Assembly (NCBI RefSeq): GCF_002575655.3
Contig: NC_053037.3
Location: 449,531,793 to 449,595,792, forward strand
Length of the DNA: 64,000 nucleotides
Direction of reading: 5' to 3'
Origin: Aegilops tauschii subsp. strangulata
Taxonomy: Eukaryota; Streptophyta; Magnoliopsida; Poales; Poaceae
How positions within the stretch are numbered: position 1 is the stretch's first letter; each line of letters opens with the position of its first letter. The position numbers were made by a program, and so were the translations under genes. The notes under the pieces were generated by a model. It worked only from the letters and a program-made list of their open reading frames with translations, was not told the origin of the DNA and ran no database searches. Of the stretch, positions 1 through 10,242 are shown piece by piece.

Positions 1-1290
1 TTCCTGCTCCAGCCGCTCGAACAAGCGCCGGCGGGACTGCCTGCTCCCTCCTCCCCGCGGCCGGCTGTGCTGCTGCGCAGGCTTCACCACCCCACCATAC
101 TCCCATCGCTGGCCTAGCCATCCCTCTACTCACCCACACCTGTTGTTATTCTCCGGCAACGGCAGACGAACCAGTAAACCCTCGTATAGTCGTACTCCCC
201 TCCGCGTGGGAAACAACTTCCGAGTCTTCCCTGCCTCTGTGTCGTTCCCTTCCTAGGCCTCGCCGTCGTCCACCGCCCTGGTGCTCCCGGCGCGGCCTGG
301 TCAACATGGTCAGCGACCGACATGCATCTGAAGTGGACTGTACGTGGAGAGGCTGACAGCTGGGTCCACGGCCGCATGCAAGGAAATGCCTCCTTATTGC
401 GTGCAAAATAATGATTCCTCCACCTGACATCTGGGACCCACCGAAAGGGCCTCTGTATTTCGCGAAAAAAACGTTACCGCCGCTGACAGCTCGGACCCAC
501 CAGCTATATCTTCGCACGCAAGGAAGTGCGTCCTTATTACGCACAAAAAAATGAATACTCCCCCTGCTAGCTGGGACCTAGTGTAGTGGCAGGCTGACTT
601 GTGGGCCTACTAAGTTGATGGGGACGGACAGCTTTGTCAACTTAGTCAATATGCACGATTCTAGCTCCAGTGACCGTATGATGTCCATCCAACGGCCGTA
701 GTGCTTCTTCAACCTCTGGTCTTGTTGCTCCAGCCGCACAAAGCAGCGCCGGTCGTGCCGCATGCTCCTGCCTCCCGTGGCCGGCTGTGCTGCCGCGGAG
801 AACTCACTGCCCCCTACTATTCCCACCGCTGGCCAGGCCCTGCGGCGACGACAGCCTCACACCGCAGCCGAACCAGTGAACCCTCATACTCCTCTCCGCG
901 CGGGCTTCCACTGCCGCGTCTTCCCCGGCTCCGCGTCATCCCCTTCCTAGGCCTCGCCGTCGTCCACCGCCCTGGTGCTCTCGGCGCGGCGTGGTCAACG
1001 TGGTCAAGGAACGGCTTCCATCGGACATGGACTGTACATGGAGAGGCTGACAGCTGGGTCCACAGCCGCAGCAAGGAAGTGCCTCCTTATTACGCGTAAA
1101 ATAATTATTCCTCCACCTGACAGCGAGGACCCACCGGACGGGCCACCCTATTTCGCGAAAAAAATGTTTCCCCCTGACTGCGGGGATCCACCAGCTACAT
1201 CTTCGCACGTAAGGAAGTGCGTCCGGGCAAAAAAAAATGATTCGCCCCCCTGACTGCTGGGACCCACCAGCTACATCTTCGCACGCAAGG
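1..1290. repeat. Tandem duplication, unit about 700 bp
   Basis: Bases 7-590 recur at about 728-1265 with an offset shrinking from 721 to 690. Landmarks are CTCCAGCCG (7 and 728), GGCTGACAGCTGGGTCCAC (351 and 1045) and CACCAGCTAYATCTTCGCAC (about 499 and 1189). A third short copy of the last landmark lies near 1265. The internal motif AAGGAAGTGCNTCCTTATTA also occurs near 63.07 kb, so the family is present at both window ends. Confidence 0.7.
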
Positions 1291-1649
1291 AAGTGCCTGA
1301 CAGTCGGGACCCACCTGGTCGAAGCGTACGTAGCATTGTCATTCTGGTCGCGAACGTGTACGTACATACTGGTCGATGTAGAGGCGTGCACGTAGCATGT
1401 ACACATACGTACAGTGGCCAGTGTGCAAGAAACAAAATACGGCCATGTACATACATACAGGCAGGGTCTCGAACGCCTACTCGCGCATACGTACGGCCAG
1501 GGCTCGTGTACATGGCTGGGTCGGAACGGAGAAACAGCGTCGTCGTCGTGTTCATGGGGAGCCAACCGGCTGGGTCGGAACGGAATGCGTCGTCGTGTTC
1601 ATCGGGAGGGCTTGGACGGAACAGCCGATGGAAACGAGGCCTGGCGTAC

Positions 1650-2325
1650 CGCAGAACGGAGGAAACGACCTTGTGTTCGACCGGCCACGTTTGAAACGGG
1701 ATCCTGTTCATCAGGAGGGGTCTGGCGTACCGCAAAACGGAAGAAACGGACCTCCTACGGTCGAAATGGGGGTCCTGTTGATTGGGAGGGGTGTGGTATA
1801 CCGCAAAACGGAGGAAACGGACTTGTGTTGGAGCGCTACGGTCGAAACGGGGGTCCTGTTCATCGGGAGAGGTGTGGCGTACCGCAAAACAGGACTCCAC
1901 GGGATACTGTTCATCTCCATCGTCGACCCCCTCCAGCCTCCACGGGCTACTGTTCATCCACCGTCGACCTCCTCCAGCCTCCACCTGCGACTGTTCATCC
2001 AGGGGCTCCTGTTCATCCAACCTCCACCACGCGCTACTCCACCGGCTACTGTTCAACCAGCCCTCTCCACGGGCTCCTGTTTAACCACCCCTCCACGGGC
2101 TACTGTTCATCCAGCCCTCCACCGTCTACTGTTCATTCTGCCCTCCACGGGGTGGTCCTGTTCATCCTGCCCTCCACGGGGTCCTGTTCATCCAGCCCCA
2201 ACTGGCTCGATCGATCGGGGTCCTGTTCATCCAGAGGCAACACCACGGGGTCCTGTTCATCCACCCCCACCGAGAACTGTTCATCCAAACCCCCCAGCAA
2301 CGCTCACTGTTCATGCAGAGGCAGC
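1650..2325. repeat. TGTTCATC-core degenerate tandem array
   Basis: The octamer TGTTCATC, or a one-to-two-base variant, occurs about 17 times at spacings of roughly 20-75 bases (near 1704, 1783, 1857, 1908, 1951, 1991, 2009, 2049, 2077, 2102, 2129, 2158, 2185, 2222, 2250, 2276 and 2309). It is usually preceded by GGGTCC or GGCTAC and followed by a CCxCC tract. This is probably the subterminal binding-site region of the CACTA-like element. Confidence 0.6.
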
Positions 2326-2329
2326 ATCG

Positions 2330-2520
2330 ATCGGCTTCAGTTAGCAGCGGTAGCGAAGGAATCGCTCGACCGGGTTCAGTTAACAGCCATCGATCGATCG
2401 CTCGGGTTCAGTAACGCGTAGCCTGCAGTGCAATCACTTGGGTTCAGTTAGAGCCCAACACCTCGCTCGGGTTCAGTTAGAGCCCAACACCTCGCTCGGG
2501 TTCAGTTAGAGCCCAACGCC
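2330..2520. repeat. 29 bp GTTCAGTTAG tandem repeats
   Basis: Three near-perfect direct copies of a 29 bp unit (core GGGTTCAGTTAGAGCCCAAC) fill about 2437-2520. Looser copies with the same GTTCAGTTA core are at 2335, 2375 and 2404. This lies between the TGTTCATC array and the element end. Confidence 0.7.
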
Positions 2521-2813
2521 ATGCACCCACGCGCGTGCGTGTACGAGAGAAACGCGCATCGCTCGCCCCCCGACCACCCACCGTAACCGGGAACACCCCG
2601 ATATTTTTCTCGCCCTCACTTCTACCACGGTTTTTTCCGTCATGGACGGCCGAAAGAATGTCATGCAGCTGCGTCTCCGGCCCGCCCAGGACGAAAAGCC
2701 CATTTTCTGTCATGATTTTTTTGTCACAATTATCGTCGTAGAAGTGTCATAAGTATGACAGAAAAACTTCCGTTCGGCCCACAATGTCACGGATGTGTCT
2801 TTTTTTTGTAGTG
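2521..2813. repeat. Terminal region of the first CACTA-like element
   Basis: GC-rich sequence turning into short TGTCAT/ATGACA palindromic motifs and a poly-T tract, ending GTAGTG at 2813. No gene. Confidence 0.5.
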
Positions 2814-2814
2814 C

Positions 2815-2913
2815 AAGGCTAACAATGAAATCGCCCAAACATCTCTAGTGGAATATATTACAGATGAAGACTGGACAGCCCTTGTTAAACACTGGTTTGA
2901 TCCAAAGTATCAG
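2815..2913 (+). pseudogene. Exon fragment of the E1-encoded CACTA accessory protein
   Basis: A 33-codon open stretch reads with residues such as SLVEYITDEDWTALVKHW and has no stop. It ends near plausible GT donors (about 2918). It resembles sequence found in plant En/Spm-type transposon accessory proteins, recognised from memory only. The 5' remainder is missing because the 1-2813 element directly abuts it. Confidence 0.4.
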
Positions 2914-3296
2914 TTAGGGTATATGTATTTGATCAGACCACATATTGAACTTGTATTTATGTATGTGCCTTACAAGTGTATTTATGTATGTGCCTGTTTG
3001 TTTTATATCTGTTTGCCCATGATATGAATGATGTCTCTTTATCCTACTTTAAACCATGTCTCTTTATCCTTAGATGTCAACGAATGTGAGGAAATAGACA
3101 ATACAGTAGGCATGCTACATGGACATATGTTCCGAAAGTGATTTTATTATGTAGTTGGCATTACAATACATGCTAATGTGTTACAATAGTTCACCAAAAT
3201 AAGTTATGTATAAACGTGAAACCTACTTTGTTTGTTTTTGTCTCATTAGTAACTTATCTGGTACACTAATCTACAAGTTCAAACTTTCAACATGCT
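2914..3296. other. Intron-like AT-rich spacer in E1
   Basis: AT-rich, no open frame. It contains an imperfect direct duplication of a 25-base segment near 2950-2990 (core TTTATGTATGTGCCT) and a repeated TGTCTCTTTATCCT motif at 3030 and 3057. A polypyrimidine/AG acceptor is plausible near 3290. Confidence 0.4.
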
Positions 3297-3671
3297 ATGG
3301 AACAAATGATTGAACAGCCACAACCACCTGAAGGTGACGAGGCTACCATAGGCACAATGTCACCTCTTGCCGCAGTGCGTCAGTATCTCTCCACTAACAG
3401 TGCAAAAAGCACCTTCCTGCGTAATTCTGGGTTGGTTGTCAAGGTAACCTCGTCCAAATCGCCTACTAAACAAAATCTTCTGTCTAGACAGAGTGATATA
3501 TCTATGCTCTAGACACAAGTCCAATCCCTAATGGAAGTTGTGTCGGAAACAAAAATAGTGGTTGACAAATGTCGTGAAGATATGAATGGTTTTGAAACTA
3601 GACTATCAGACATTTGCTTCATTGTTCAAGAGCAATGGCGGAAAAAGGGGAAGATCGTGCTGCTCCATTAG
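3297..3671 (+). pseudogene. C-terminal coiled-coil exon of the E1 accessory protein (one in-frame TAG)
   Basis: One reading frame runs to the stop at 3669-3671 apart from an internal TAG at 3510-3512. The codon follows CTC and precedes ACA, so a former CAG (Gln) is the simplest origin. The second half is hydrophilic and heptad-like (FETRLSDICFIVQEQW), suggesting a coiled coil. A coiled-coil C-terminal exon also occurs on the minus strand in E2 near 30.65-31.08 kb. Likely a transposon-encoded DNA-binding or accessory protein; function inferred. Confidence 0.45.
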
Positions 3672-3894
3672 ATTCTACAGCCTGAAACATGAGCACTCAT
3701 GTCAAATGATCTGTGCTTCTATACATCTGATGGTGCTTTTATCTGCAAGGACTGTAAACTTTATGCCAACAGGCCTTTTGTTGTATGGTTGGAATTTATT
3801 TTGTTGTGATACAACATTTATGATGCTGCCAAAGGTTGCAGTAATTACGACGCTATTTTTGTATAGTGTAGGTTTATCTTAGTATTGTATTTGG
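3672..3894. other. 3' flank of the E1 exon
   Basis: AT-rich sequence between the coding remnant and the GGCC array. It is plausibly a 3' untranslated region; nothing else is recognisable. Confidence 0.3.
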
Positions 3895-4880
3895 CCGAAA
3901 GCTACGTAGGAGCCCAACATGCCAACATTTGTCGGGCCCATTCCAATTGGGCTAAAAACGATTCTGGGCCGAAATTTGCATGTAGCCCACTAAAAATATC
4001 TGGGCCTAAATCAACATAAGCTTTCATATTTTTCTCGTATGCCCGTGCCCATAGTGGGCCTTTAACAGGCCTAAATATAATTTGGGCCCTCAGTAATAAT
4101 AGGCCGTTTACATGTGTAAATATCTCGAGCCCATAAAAAACATGGGCCTTTAGTAGGCCGAAACTAAGATTGGGCCCTGATTGTGCCAAATAACCCACTG
4201 GTCTTAGCAGGCTGAAATGTGGCCCATTTACAATGCGGATCGTCCATAGGCCGAAATTCAGATGGGTCGTAAATTCGGCGACCTACTACACGGGCCTTTA
4301 ACAGGCCGGAAGTTCGGTTGGGCTTGATTAGTGTCATTTTTATATGGGCCGTTAGTAGGCCCGATGTGGCGTTGGGCCACATATGGCCCATGGATTTTGT
4401 CCCACGTTAACAAGCCGAAAGTCACAACAGGCTGAAAGTGGCCCAAATCTGTAGTGGGCCTCTAACAGGCCGAATGTCAGACATGGCCGAATATGACCCA
4501 TATCCTTCACGGTCGTTTATGGGCCGAAAGTTTCAATGGCCTATAAATGGGCCCAAATGAAGCAGGACCTTTAATAGGCTGGAAACACACCGGGCCGTTA
4601 TTCGACCCAAATTCTTAGCGGACTGTTAACGGGCCAGAAGTGACCATGGGCCGCAATGATGACAAGTTTAGGACGGGCTGTTGATGGGCCAATTTAACAC
4701 TAGCCATACGGGCCTTAACTGAGAATGTTGGGCCTTTAGCTGGACCGGCCCATTATGGTCTGCAAAATCTTGTGGGCCTTTAGCTGGGCCGGCCCATTAT
4801 GGCCCGCTAAATCTTGTGGGCCTTTAGTTGGGCCGGCCCATTTAATCTTTATGGGCCACTTTTGGGTCGGTCCACGTGTC
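3895..4880. repeat. GGCC-rich subterminal array of E1
   Basis: Dozens of degenerate copies of GGGCC/GGCCC, often as GGCCCATTA or TAGGCCGAAA, occur about every 20-25 bases over nearly 1 kb. CACTA elements typically carry such subterminal motif arrays as transposase binding regions. The same array type flanks E2 at 17940-18271 and 29934-30395. Confidence 0.6.
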
Positions 4881-4999
4881 AACATATCATAGGCGCATCT
4901 CGCCCATTGGATGAGTGACACCTGTGCCAACACGGAGCTGACACGTTGTTCCATCAGCCAATGAGAATTTTACATATGGAAAATCGGCATTGGTCGTTG

Positions 5000-5296
5000 C
5001 TGTTAGCGGGTTATCGGATCCAAAACCGGACCCGATAGCTTAACAGCGTCCCGTTACGGTGGATGCCATGTGTCGGTCACCCTTGACGAAAGCGCTTCTA
5101 TAACGCGCGATTTATCGTCATGGAAGTGGACACTTCCGTGATGATAATTTTGGTAATGTCATGCACACTTCTACGACAGCACAGGTATGACTATCTTGAT
5201 TCTGTCATAAAATTGTCATGGATGTACATGCATGACAGAAAACGTGACCTACTGTGACAAACACGTATCATCACGGAAGTGTCTTTTTTTGTAGTG
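5000..5296 (-). repeat. Right terminal inverted-repeat region of E1
   Basis: Read on the minus strand it starts CACTACAAAAAAAGACACTT and continues for about 290 bases in near identity with 17519-17810. Short TGTCAT/ATGACA palindromes are frequent. Confidence 0.7.
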
Positions 5297-5430
5297 TTCC
5301 TTTCCTTTTTGAACCACGTCCTAGATTCATGATATACAACTTTCCCCACTACTTCCCCCCATTCCTTTCCTTTTTGAACCACGTCCTAGATTCATGCTAT
5401 ACAACTTTCAACACAACTTTCTTGTTTGAT
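5297..5430. repeat. Two copies of a 65 bp minisatellite unit (left arm)
   Basis: The unit containing AACCACGTCCTAGATTCATG is present twice (near 5310 and 5375). The right arm has about five units at 57.25-57.72 kb. E1 ends inside this array. Confidence 0.75.
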
Positions 5431-5499
5431 CCAACACCTAGATTTGAGTGCAGAACCGGAAAAAGCCCACATGCAGCTAGAGCAATGCATGTGGAATAA

Positions 5500-5817
5500 G
5501 TAAATTATACCTTAAGGTTCCTGGGGTGTGGTTTGGTGGGCGACCGGAGGCCGTTCTGCCCACACTATGTACGGCGGCGAGGAAGAAGGGGTCGGAGGCC
5601 CTCCCGCGCCGCCGCTGGGTGAAAGAGAACAGCTGCGCCGGTAGTGGATTCCCTCCCTCGCCGACGGCGACAGCGTTAAGCCTCCTTCCCTTCCCGGCAA
5701 ATGGATGCTGCCGACTCTTTGACCAGCAATGAGGGGAGAGAGACGCCAACGAAGTTAGATCTGGAGAGGGTGAGAGAGTGTGAAGAGAGCAACTACAAGC
5801 GTTGAGGCTCCAGCGCG
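5500..5817 (-). other. First-exon module 2, left copy (unknown gene)
   Basis: Reverse complement of the module at 56780-57205. Downstream of a TATA tract it reads a pyrimidine-rich leader (CTCTCTTCACACTCTCTC) and then GC-rich sequence open for over 100 codons. The right copy is open over the corresponding stretch, but the predicted peptide is low-complexity and unrecognised, so a 5' untranslated or first exon is as likely as a coding exon. The leader occurs once here and twice in tandem on the right. Confidence 0.4.
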
Positions 5818-5834
5818 TATATATATATATATAG
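5818..5834 (-). promoter_or_regulatory. TATA tract upstream of module 2 (left copy)
   Basis: An alternating TA run of about 17 bases lies just upstream (minus strand) of the CTCTTCACACTCTCTC leader. The right arm has the equivalent at 56761-56770. Confidence 0.45.
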
Positions 5835-6031
5835 TGGAAAGAGAGTGTGAAGAGTGCAAACCCTAGAAAACAAGCGCCGAGGCCGAGAACATATAGCTCT
5901 GTATCCATCCATTTTGACTAGTCAAAGAATCCTCCTGGCACCGCCCCAGATCACTTTCTCTCTCTGTCATGCAGGGCCTACCTGTCATTGGGTGGAATAA
6001 AGAAGTCGAACAAGAATAAAATTATGCTCAA

Positions 6032-6095
6032 GGGTGGTTATCGAACCCGAGACCTCAAGTTTGATGAGCGAACAGCCTAACCAGCTACACCACCC
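6032..6095 (-). other. tRNA-like sequence (Pol III box A/B motifs), left copy
   Basis: On the minus strand the ends GGGTGGT and ACCACCC can pair perfectly over 7 bp. Between them are a box-A-like TAGCTGGTTAG and a box-B-like GGTTCGATAAC with the usual spacing. The T-arm cannot form normally because the 3' half is too short, so this is not a functional tRNA. It may be the head of a tRNA-derived SINE or a relic. A copy lies at 56540-56603 in the right arm. Confidence 0.4.
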
Positions 6096-6837
6096 TCATG
6101 TTATGTTTAACGACAGGAAAATAACATTTTATACATTCCTGCATTCGTGTGACAAGCATGCCATGTTTTTTTGCGTGGGAGTCATTGGGATTAAAATATA
6201 ATCCTGTCATGTGGCTTTGGTGGTAAGGTCTTTTGGGATTTAAAGCAGTGTTGGTAGTACAGAAATAATGCAGCCTTAGTCATCTTACCTCTCTCCACGT
6301 AGTACGTTGGGTCCCACCAGTCAGAGGCTGAAACAAACAAATTAATATGAAAAATTAAAAGCGCCAGCGGTGTACCTTACCTCACACATCTCGCTACTGC
6401 TCGTGAACACTGTCCAATTGATCCCTCTGTTCGCTCACGTACTATTTTAAGTGAATCCTTATTATAACATGCACACAGTTTTGGGCACTTGCATTCGACC
6501 TAAGTCAGTGTGCCACCGTATCTCGTACTACTCGCTCCGTCTAGGTGTAATAAGTCACTTTAGAAGGTGCCGCGGGACCAAGGTGCGAGCAGATTGGAGG
6601 AGAAGGAGAAACTTGACCGGTCCTTCCACCAATCAAAGCCCTGATTTCTGTCTCTAAATGCAACAATTAATCACAACAACTAAGAGATGCCGTTTTAGCT
6701 ACCATGCAGGGCTACATATTAACTCGCATGCAAGCCGACTTTGATTTCTTGACTGATCAACGCGTAGTTGCGCTCCATGCATTGGATTTCCGGGGGAGAT
6801 AACAAGGCAGAGTAAGCAGCGTTTGGTTACATTGCTA
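6096..6837. other. Intergenic part of left arm
   Basis: Matches 55.8-56.5 kb in reverse orientation. There is no convincing gene. A fragment beginning CTCGCTCCGTCTAGGTGTAA near 6532 looks like a remnant Stowaway end. The open frame 6451-6657 corresponds to 55988-56194 on the other arm but has no recognisable product. Confidence 0.4.
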
Positions 6838-6931
6838 GGCTGGTCATAGTGGTGAGTAACTTGGACTAGTAACATGCATATGTTACTAGTCTATGTTACT
6901 ACCTTCATAGTGGGTAGTAACATATGGATGG
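6838..6931. mobile_element. Short MITE-like repeat
   Basis: Begins GGCTGGTCATAGTGGTGAGT and includes the self-complementary GTAACATGCATATGTTAC and repeated TAGTAACAT motifs. A shorter relative lies at about 55735-55808. It resembles a common grass miniature element; family not assigned. Confidence 0.4.
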
Positions 6932-7432
6932 TAACATGCAAGTCTTCATTAATTGAGATATAGACTCATTTTACCTCGGCGTGCGTGTGTGTTTAACAGC
7001 ATGTGTGTGTTAGAGAGAGCGACACATCGACCTACTCCTACAGAGAGATGGTGTGTAGTGTATGATTTAGCCACGAGAGTCGGTGCATCCTCTCGTTTCT
7101 GTGCATTCGGTCAGGACAGGCGGACAGCTGCCACGCCCGCTCCTGACCATCTTGGCCCACCCAAAGCCCCTCCATCGCCCGCGCGCGCTTCCCGCCCGAA
7201 ACGGTCAGCACCGCTCCAAAGAATCGGTGCCATATTCATGCCCGTGCAGAGCAGACGTGACCTCTCACTGGCGCCTGCGTTGAAGGGAGAAGCGGATTCA
7301 AGAGTGATGGTTGCTTCATCCGTCCAACTTACTGCTGGGTCTATGTGATTTGACGGCTCATTGGTCATTATTACTGAGGTCGTACGACTGCTGGATGTCC
7401 CACACTTTCGGTGAAAGGAGGTACAACTAGAT
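6932..7432. other. GC-rich and AT-rich intergenic part of left arm
   Basis: Reverse complement of about 54.86-55.33 kb. The GC-rich block near 7115-7235 has a third copy outside the palindrome at about 62.50-62.62 kb. The open frames 6953-7348 and 7111-7368 are not clearly coding. Confidence 0.4.
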
Positions 7433-7434
7433 TA

Positions 7435-7592
7435 CTCCCTCAGTTCCTAAATATAAGTCTTTTTAGATTTCAAATGGACTATAACATACGGTTGTATGTA
7501 GACATATTTTAGAGTATAATTCACTTATTTTGCTCTGTATGTAGTCACTTGTTGAAATCTCTAAAAAGACTTATATTTTGGAACGGAGGGAG
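7435..7592. mobile_element. Stowaway-type MITE (left arm only)
   Basis: The ends are CTCCCTCAGTTCCTAAATAT and ATTTTGGAACGGAGGGAG, inverted copies of the canonical grass Stowaway terminus, flanked by TA at 7433-7434 and 7593-7594. The right arm has the empty site with a single TA at 54859-54860. The element is 158 bp with no coding capacity. Confidence 0.85.
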
Positions 7593-7913
7593 TACAATTT
7601 TCTCCATTCTTACAGTGGAGATGTGCGAAAGCAGTGAAAACACACAGGCTCAGTGATTACATGGCCCATCTCACACTATCACCATATTTTCTGGACAACG
7701 TGCGACACCTAACTCTTTACATCGTACTGTACTAGTATAGTATGTACTATAATGTCTCAGCGAGATAAATTTGTACAATGCTATGAAGCTTCCAGCTTCT
7801 GTTTCATGTATCTTGCATCCAAGGTTGCCCGTTGCAACATTTCATCAAATACAAAGGAGACTACCATGCATGCTATTGCATCTCAATGATTGACAAATCA
7901 TAGCCAATATGTA

Positions 7914-8012
7914 CTCCCTCCGTTCCAAAATAAGTTTCTCAACTTTATGCAAACTTTAGTACAAAGTTGTACTACTACTAAAGTTGACACTTATTTTGGA
8001 ACAGAGACAACT
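7914..8012. mobile_element. Short Stowaway-like MITE
   Basis: Starts CTCCCTCCGTTCCAAAATAA after TA (7912-7913) and ends with the degenerate inverted copy TTATTTTGGAACAGAGAC. The right arm keeps only one half of it (about 54355-54395), the rest being replaced by a duplicated promoter block. Confidence 0.7.
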
Positions 8013-8089
8013 AAAGAAAAAAAAGATCCATGCAGTCCCTAGCCATTGAACCGTAATCCCTAACCAGGCTTTAATTTGCTGGCAACGTT

Positions 8090-8655
8090 CGAGCTTCCGA
8101 AGAAATGAAGTTTGCAACCCTTTGACCATCGAATCATTTTGTGCAGTTTCACCAAAATCAAGATGAGCATCCCTGTGGCAAAGAAATCGAAGAAGCGTGA
8201 TTAGAATAAGATTACTGGGACTAGTTGATGAGACATAAACTCATCACAAATATAGTATGTAGAAGCCAGTAGAGGTATGTGCGGGGCAAAGAAGTAGAGA
8301 AATATCCACATGGAGTGATGTGGGCAGCTGGAGCAGTGGTGCAAGACGGCTATAAAGGAAGTAGTACCTGAGGGATGTCGGGACGTAGCTCAACCTAGAG
8401 GAGGGCGGCGGGAGGCGGTACCTGCCCACGTCGCGGCAGTGAGCAAGGGACGAAGGCAACCTCACCGGCTTTGTGAGAGAGAACCGCGGGGACCCCTTAT
8501 CAGGACGTGCCGACAGTGGGTTTTCCCCATCTGCGACGGTGAGCACATCTACACTAAGCATCCACCCCTTCCCCCGAAGGACGTGATCCGCCGAGATGTG
8601 GCCACAGTCGTTTTGTGTGAGAGAGTGTGAAGAGAGCAACCCCAGCAAGCAACCG
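8090..8655 (-). pseudogene. Gene-start module 1, left copy: exon 1, intron, start of exon 2 (unknown gene)
   Basis: On the minus strand, exon 1 runs from about 8655 to 8368 and ends CTCAG before GTAC. A 195 bp intron (8367-8173) ends CCACAG and exon 2 begins GGATGCTCATCT at 8172. The right arm has the same model with an intron of identical length (53711-53905). The exon 1 frame is open in both arms, with a 9-base in-frame difference. Exon 2 carries a TTGGTGAAACTGCACAAAAT motif that recurs as an exon-like cassette at 58.6-60.1 kb. The product is unrecognised. The left copy is probably silent: its upstream promoter is displaced by a 7.2 kb LTR element and its downstream part is cut by E1. Confidence 0.45.
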
Positions 8656-8673
8656 TGTAGGCTTGTCCTGGCT

Positions 8674-8683
8674 ATGTATATAG
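8674..8683 (-). promoter_or_regulatory. TATA box of module 1, left copy
   Basis: CTATATACAT on the minus strand is identical in context to 53378-53387 in the right arm. The LTR element's TGGAG target duplication (8684-8688) touches its upstream edge, so the sequences normally upstream are now over 7 kb away. Confidence 0.55.
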
Positions 8684-8688
8684 TGGAG

Positions 8689-9853
8689 TGTCGGGGGAAA
8701 CGACACCTACGGGATCATGAGGAATCCCTTTTGCTATGTTTGGAGGGCGTGGGGCTGTGGAAAGAGCGGGATTGAGAGATCAACACAGGGGGATTATCCA
8801 GGTTCGCGCCGCAAGTGATGCGTAATACCCTACTCCTACTAGTTTATGTTTATCTGGTGTTCTTGGACTAGCTACAAAGCGTGCAGGGTCCAAAGGATCC
8901 GAATCCTTCCTCAGTATGCCACGGGCCTCGTTTTATAGTCAAAGGGGCTGCCACAGTGGCACACAGGAGGTGGAAAGTTGAATAGTAGTCGAGTTTATCT
9001 CCTATCACCGTAGGACAAACGCATTTAATGCGCTACCGACGTGCCCTTCTTTCTTTATCGGGGACGGCAAGGAAGCTCGTCCCAGCTGTCGCCGCCTCGC
9101 CTGGCCTCGACGCGCATTCGAGCTGACGAGGCGTGTAGCGCCACGCTGGCTGGCTGGCTGCTGAGTTGGTTTGGTGGCAGAGTCTTCACGAAGATCTGCA
9201 TGCCACCACGCAGGTGCTTGCTGGGTTGGCCTAGAGGCCGCACGTCGCCACGTAGGTGCTGCCCTAGTTGGTGGGCTGGCAGCTGCATGGGAACGGCGGT
9301 GGAGTCTTGGCAGATGTGGGCCTGGCTGCAGCCCCGCGGATGTCTTCGGCAAGTCCCTACCCGGGGCCCCGAAAAGGGTCTTGCCGCGGCGTTGTGGGTG
9401 CCCCCGGCAAGGGTCTTGCCGGCGGGTCTCATGGGTATTCTCGGCAAGGATCTCGCCGAGGGTCTCCGTCTTCGGATTCTCATCTAGTCTTGCATGTTCT
9501 TGGCTTCACAAAGATCTGCATGCCAGCATGGAGGCGCCTCCCGAGCTTTGGTTCCAATGTGGTTGAGGGCATTGGAACTCTCAGGCTCAAGGGTGGCAGC
9601 CCTGCTGGCGTTGGGCAAGTTGGACCGGCAAGGTTCCTGCTGGGGCGGTGGAGGCCGCCCCGGCAAGGGCCTTGCTGGGGGAGTTCACCTCGCCCTTCTG
9701 CTGTTCGTGTTTCTGGTCTCGAGCGCAGCTCTGGTTGTCTTGTGGCTTTGCTTCCTTCCTCCGCCCCGCTAAGTGTGGCCGAATGCGCGGCTCCAACTTC
9801 CCGCGCATAAGTAAAGGGGTACAAAATAGGACCCCTCCTTTTGTGCACCGACA
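8689..9853 (-). repeat. 3' LTR of the pol-less element
   Basis: A 1165 bp copy of 14710-15878. It lies downstream in element orientation because the primer-binding site is next to the other copy. The flanking 9854-9875 is GC/purine-rich on the minus strand (CGGGGGCTCC before TGTCGG), consistent with a polypurine tract. Confidence 0.8.
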
Positions 9854-10242
9854 GGAGCCCCCGGGCCTGGGCCACACATAAGCGCGACGCGTTGTTGGGC
9901 TAGGCCCAAAATGGTGTGCGCGGGTATGCAGGGCCGAGTTTTACCGCAGTAACTCCCTCGCCAGTTGTGCTTCCCCACGACCCGCGTTGAATGCGCGACA
10001 TGGGGGTCATACGGGGGGCGGTCGCGGCACGCACGCATCACATCATGGTAAAGAGGCGGCCCACGCCTTCCCCATAAAATGGAAAAACCGCAGGCGCGTT
10101 GCTCATTTACCCTTTCCGCCTCTTCCAATCTCGGAACCGCCGTCCCTTTCTTCTTCCTCAGGCGAAAGATTCGAAGTTCTTGCCTCTGCTTGCTGTCGCT
10201 GCGCCCCCGTTGCCCTTGATCCTTCGCCCCCTCCCAGCTGCC

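Larger units (their letters stand above)
1..2813. mobile_element. Non-autonomous CACTA-like element, right-hand part (truncated by window start)
   Basis: The segment ends at 2813 with a CACTA-type terminus (on the minus strand it begins CACTACAAAAAAAAGACA). The terminal 110 bases are rich in TGTCAT/ATGACA motifs, like the termini at 5296 and 17519. Inward lie several direct-repeat arrays: 700 bp tandem units, a TGTTCATC array and a GTTCAGTTAG array. No transposase is visible and the open frames are low-complexity by-products of the repeats. The left end is outside the window, so the target duplication cannot be checked. It appears to sit inside element E1, whose exon sequence resumes directly at 2814. 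Confidence 0.6.
2814..5296. mobile_element. CACTA-like element E1, right-hand part
   Basis: The right end is at 5296 (GTAGTG). Its last 290 bases, reverse-complemented, match the left end of E2 starting at 17519 almost base for base, so the two belong to one family. The segment contains two decayed plus-strand exons (2815-2913 and 3297-3671), an AT-rich 3' region, and a GGCC-rich subterminal array at 3895-4880. The left part is outside the window or displaced by the element ending at 2813. The terminus abuts the left arm of the large inverted repeat exactly at 5297. Confidence 0.65.

Noticed and set aside
1650..2325. CRISPR-like look of the TGTTCATC array
   Set aside because: The repeat core is only 8-10 bases, spacing is irregular, and the context is a plant CACTA element.
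126..2421. Many overlapping open frames of 60-335 codons on both strands at 126-2421
   Set aside because: They follow the repeat units, have low-complexity Ser/Pro/Arg composition, no domain and no splice logic. They are by-products of repeats with few stop codons.
6032..6095. Functional tRNA gene
   Set aside because: Only 64 bases with no proper T-arm, and the acceptor and T-stem 3' strands would overlap. Kept only as a tRNA-like relic.
9041..9880. ORFs in the LTR as small proteins
   Set aside because: Located in both LTR copies with repeated CGGCAAGGG motifs. No conservation of a frame between the LTRs beyond sequence identity.
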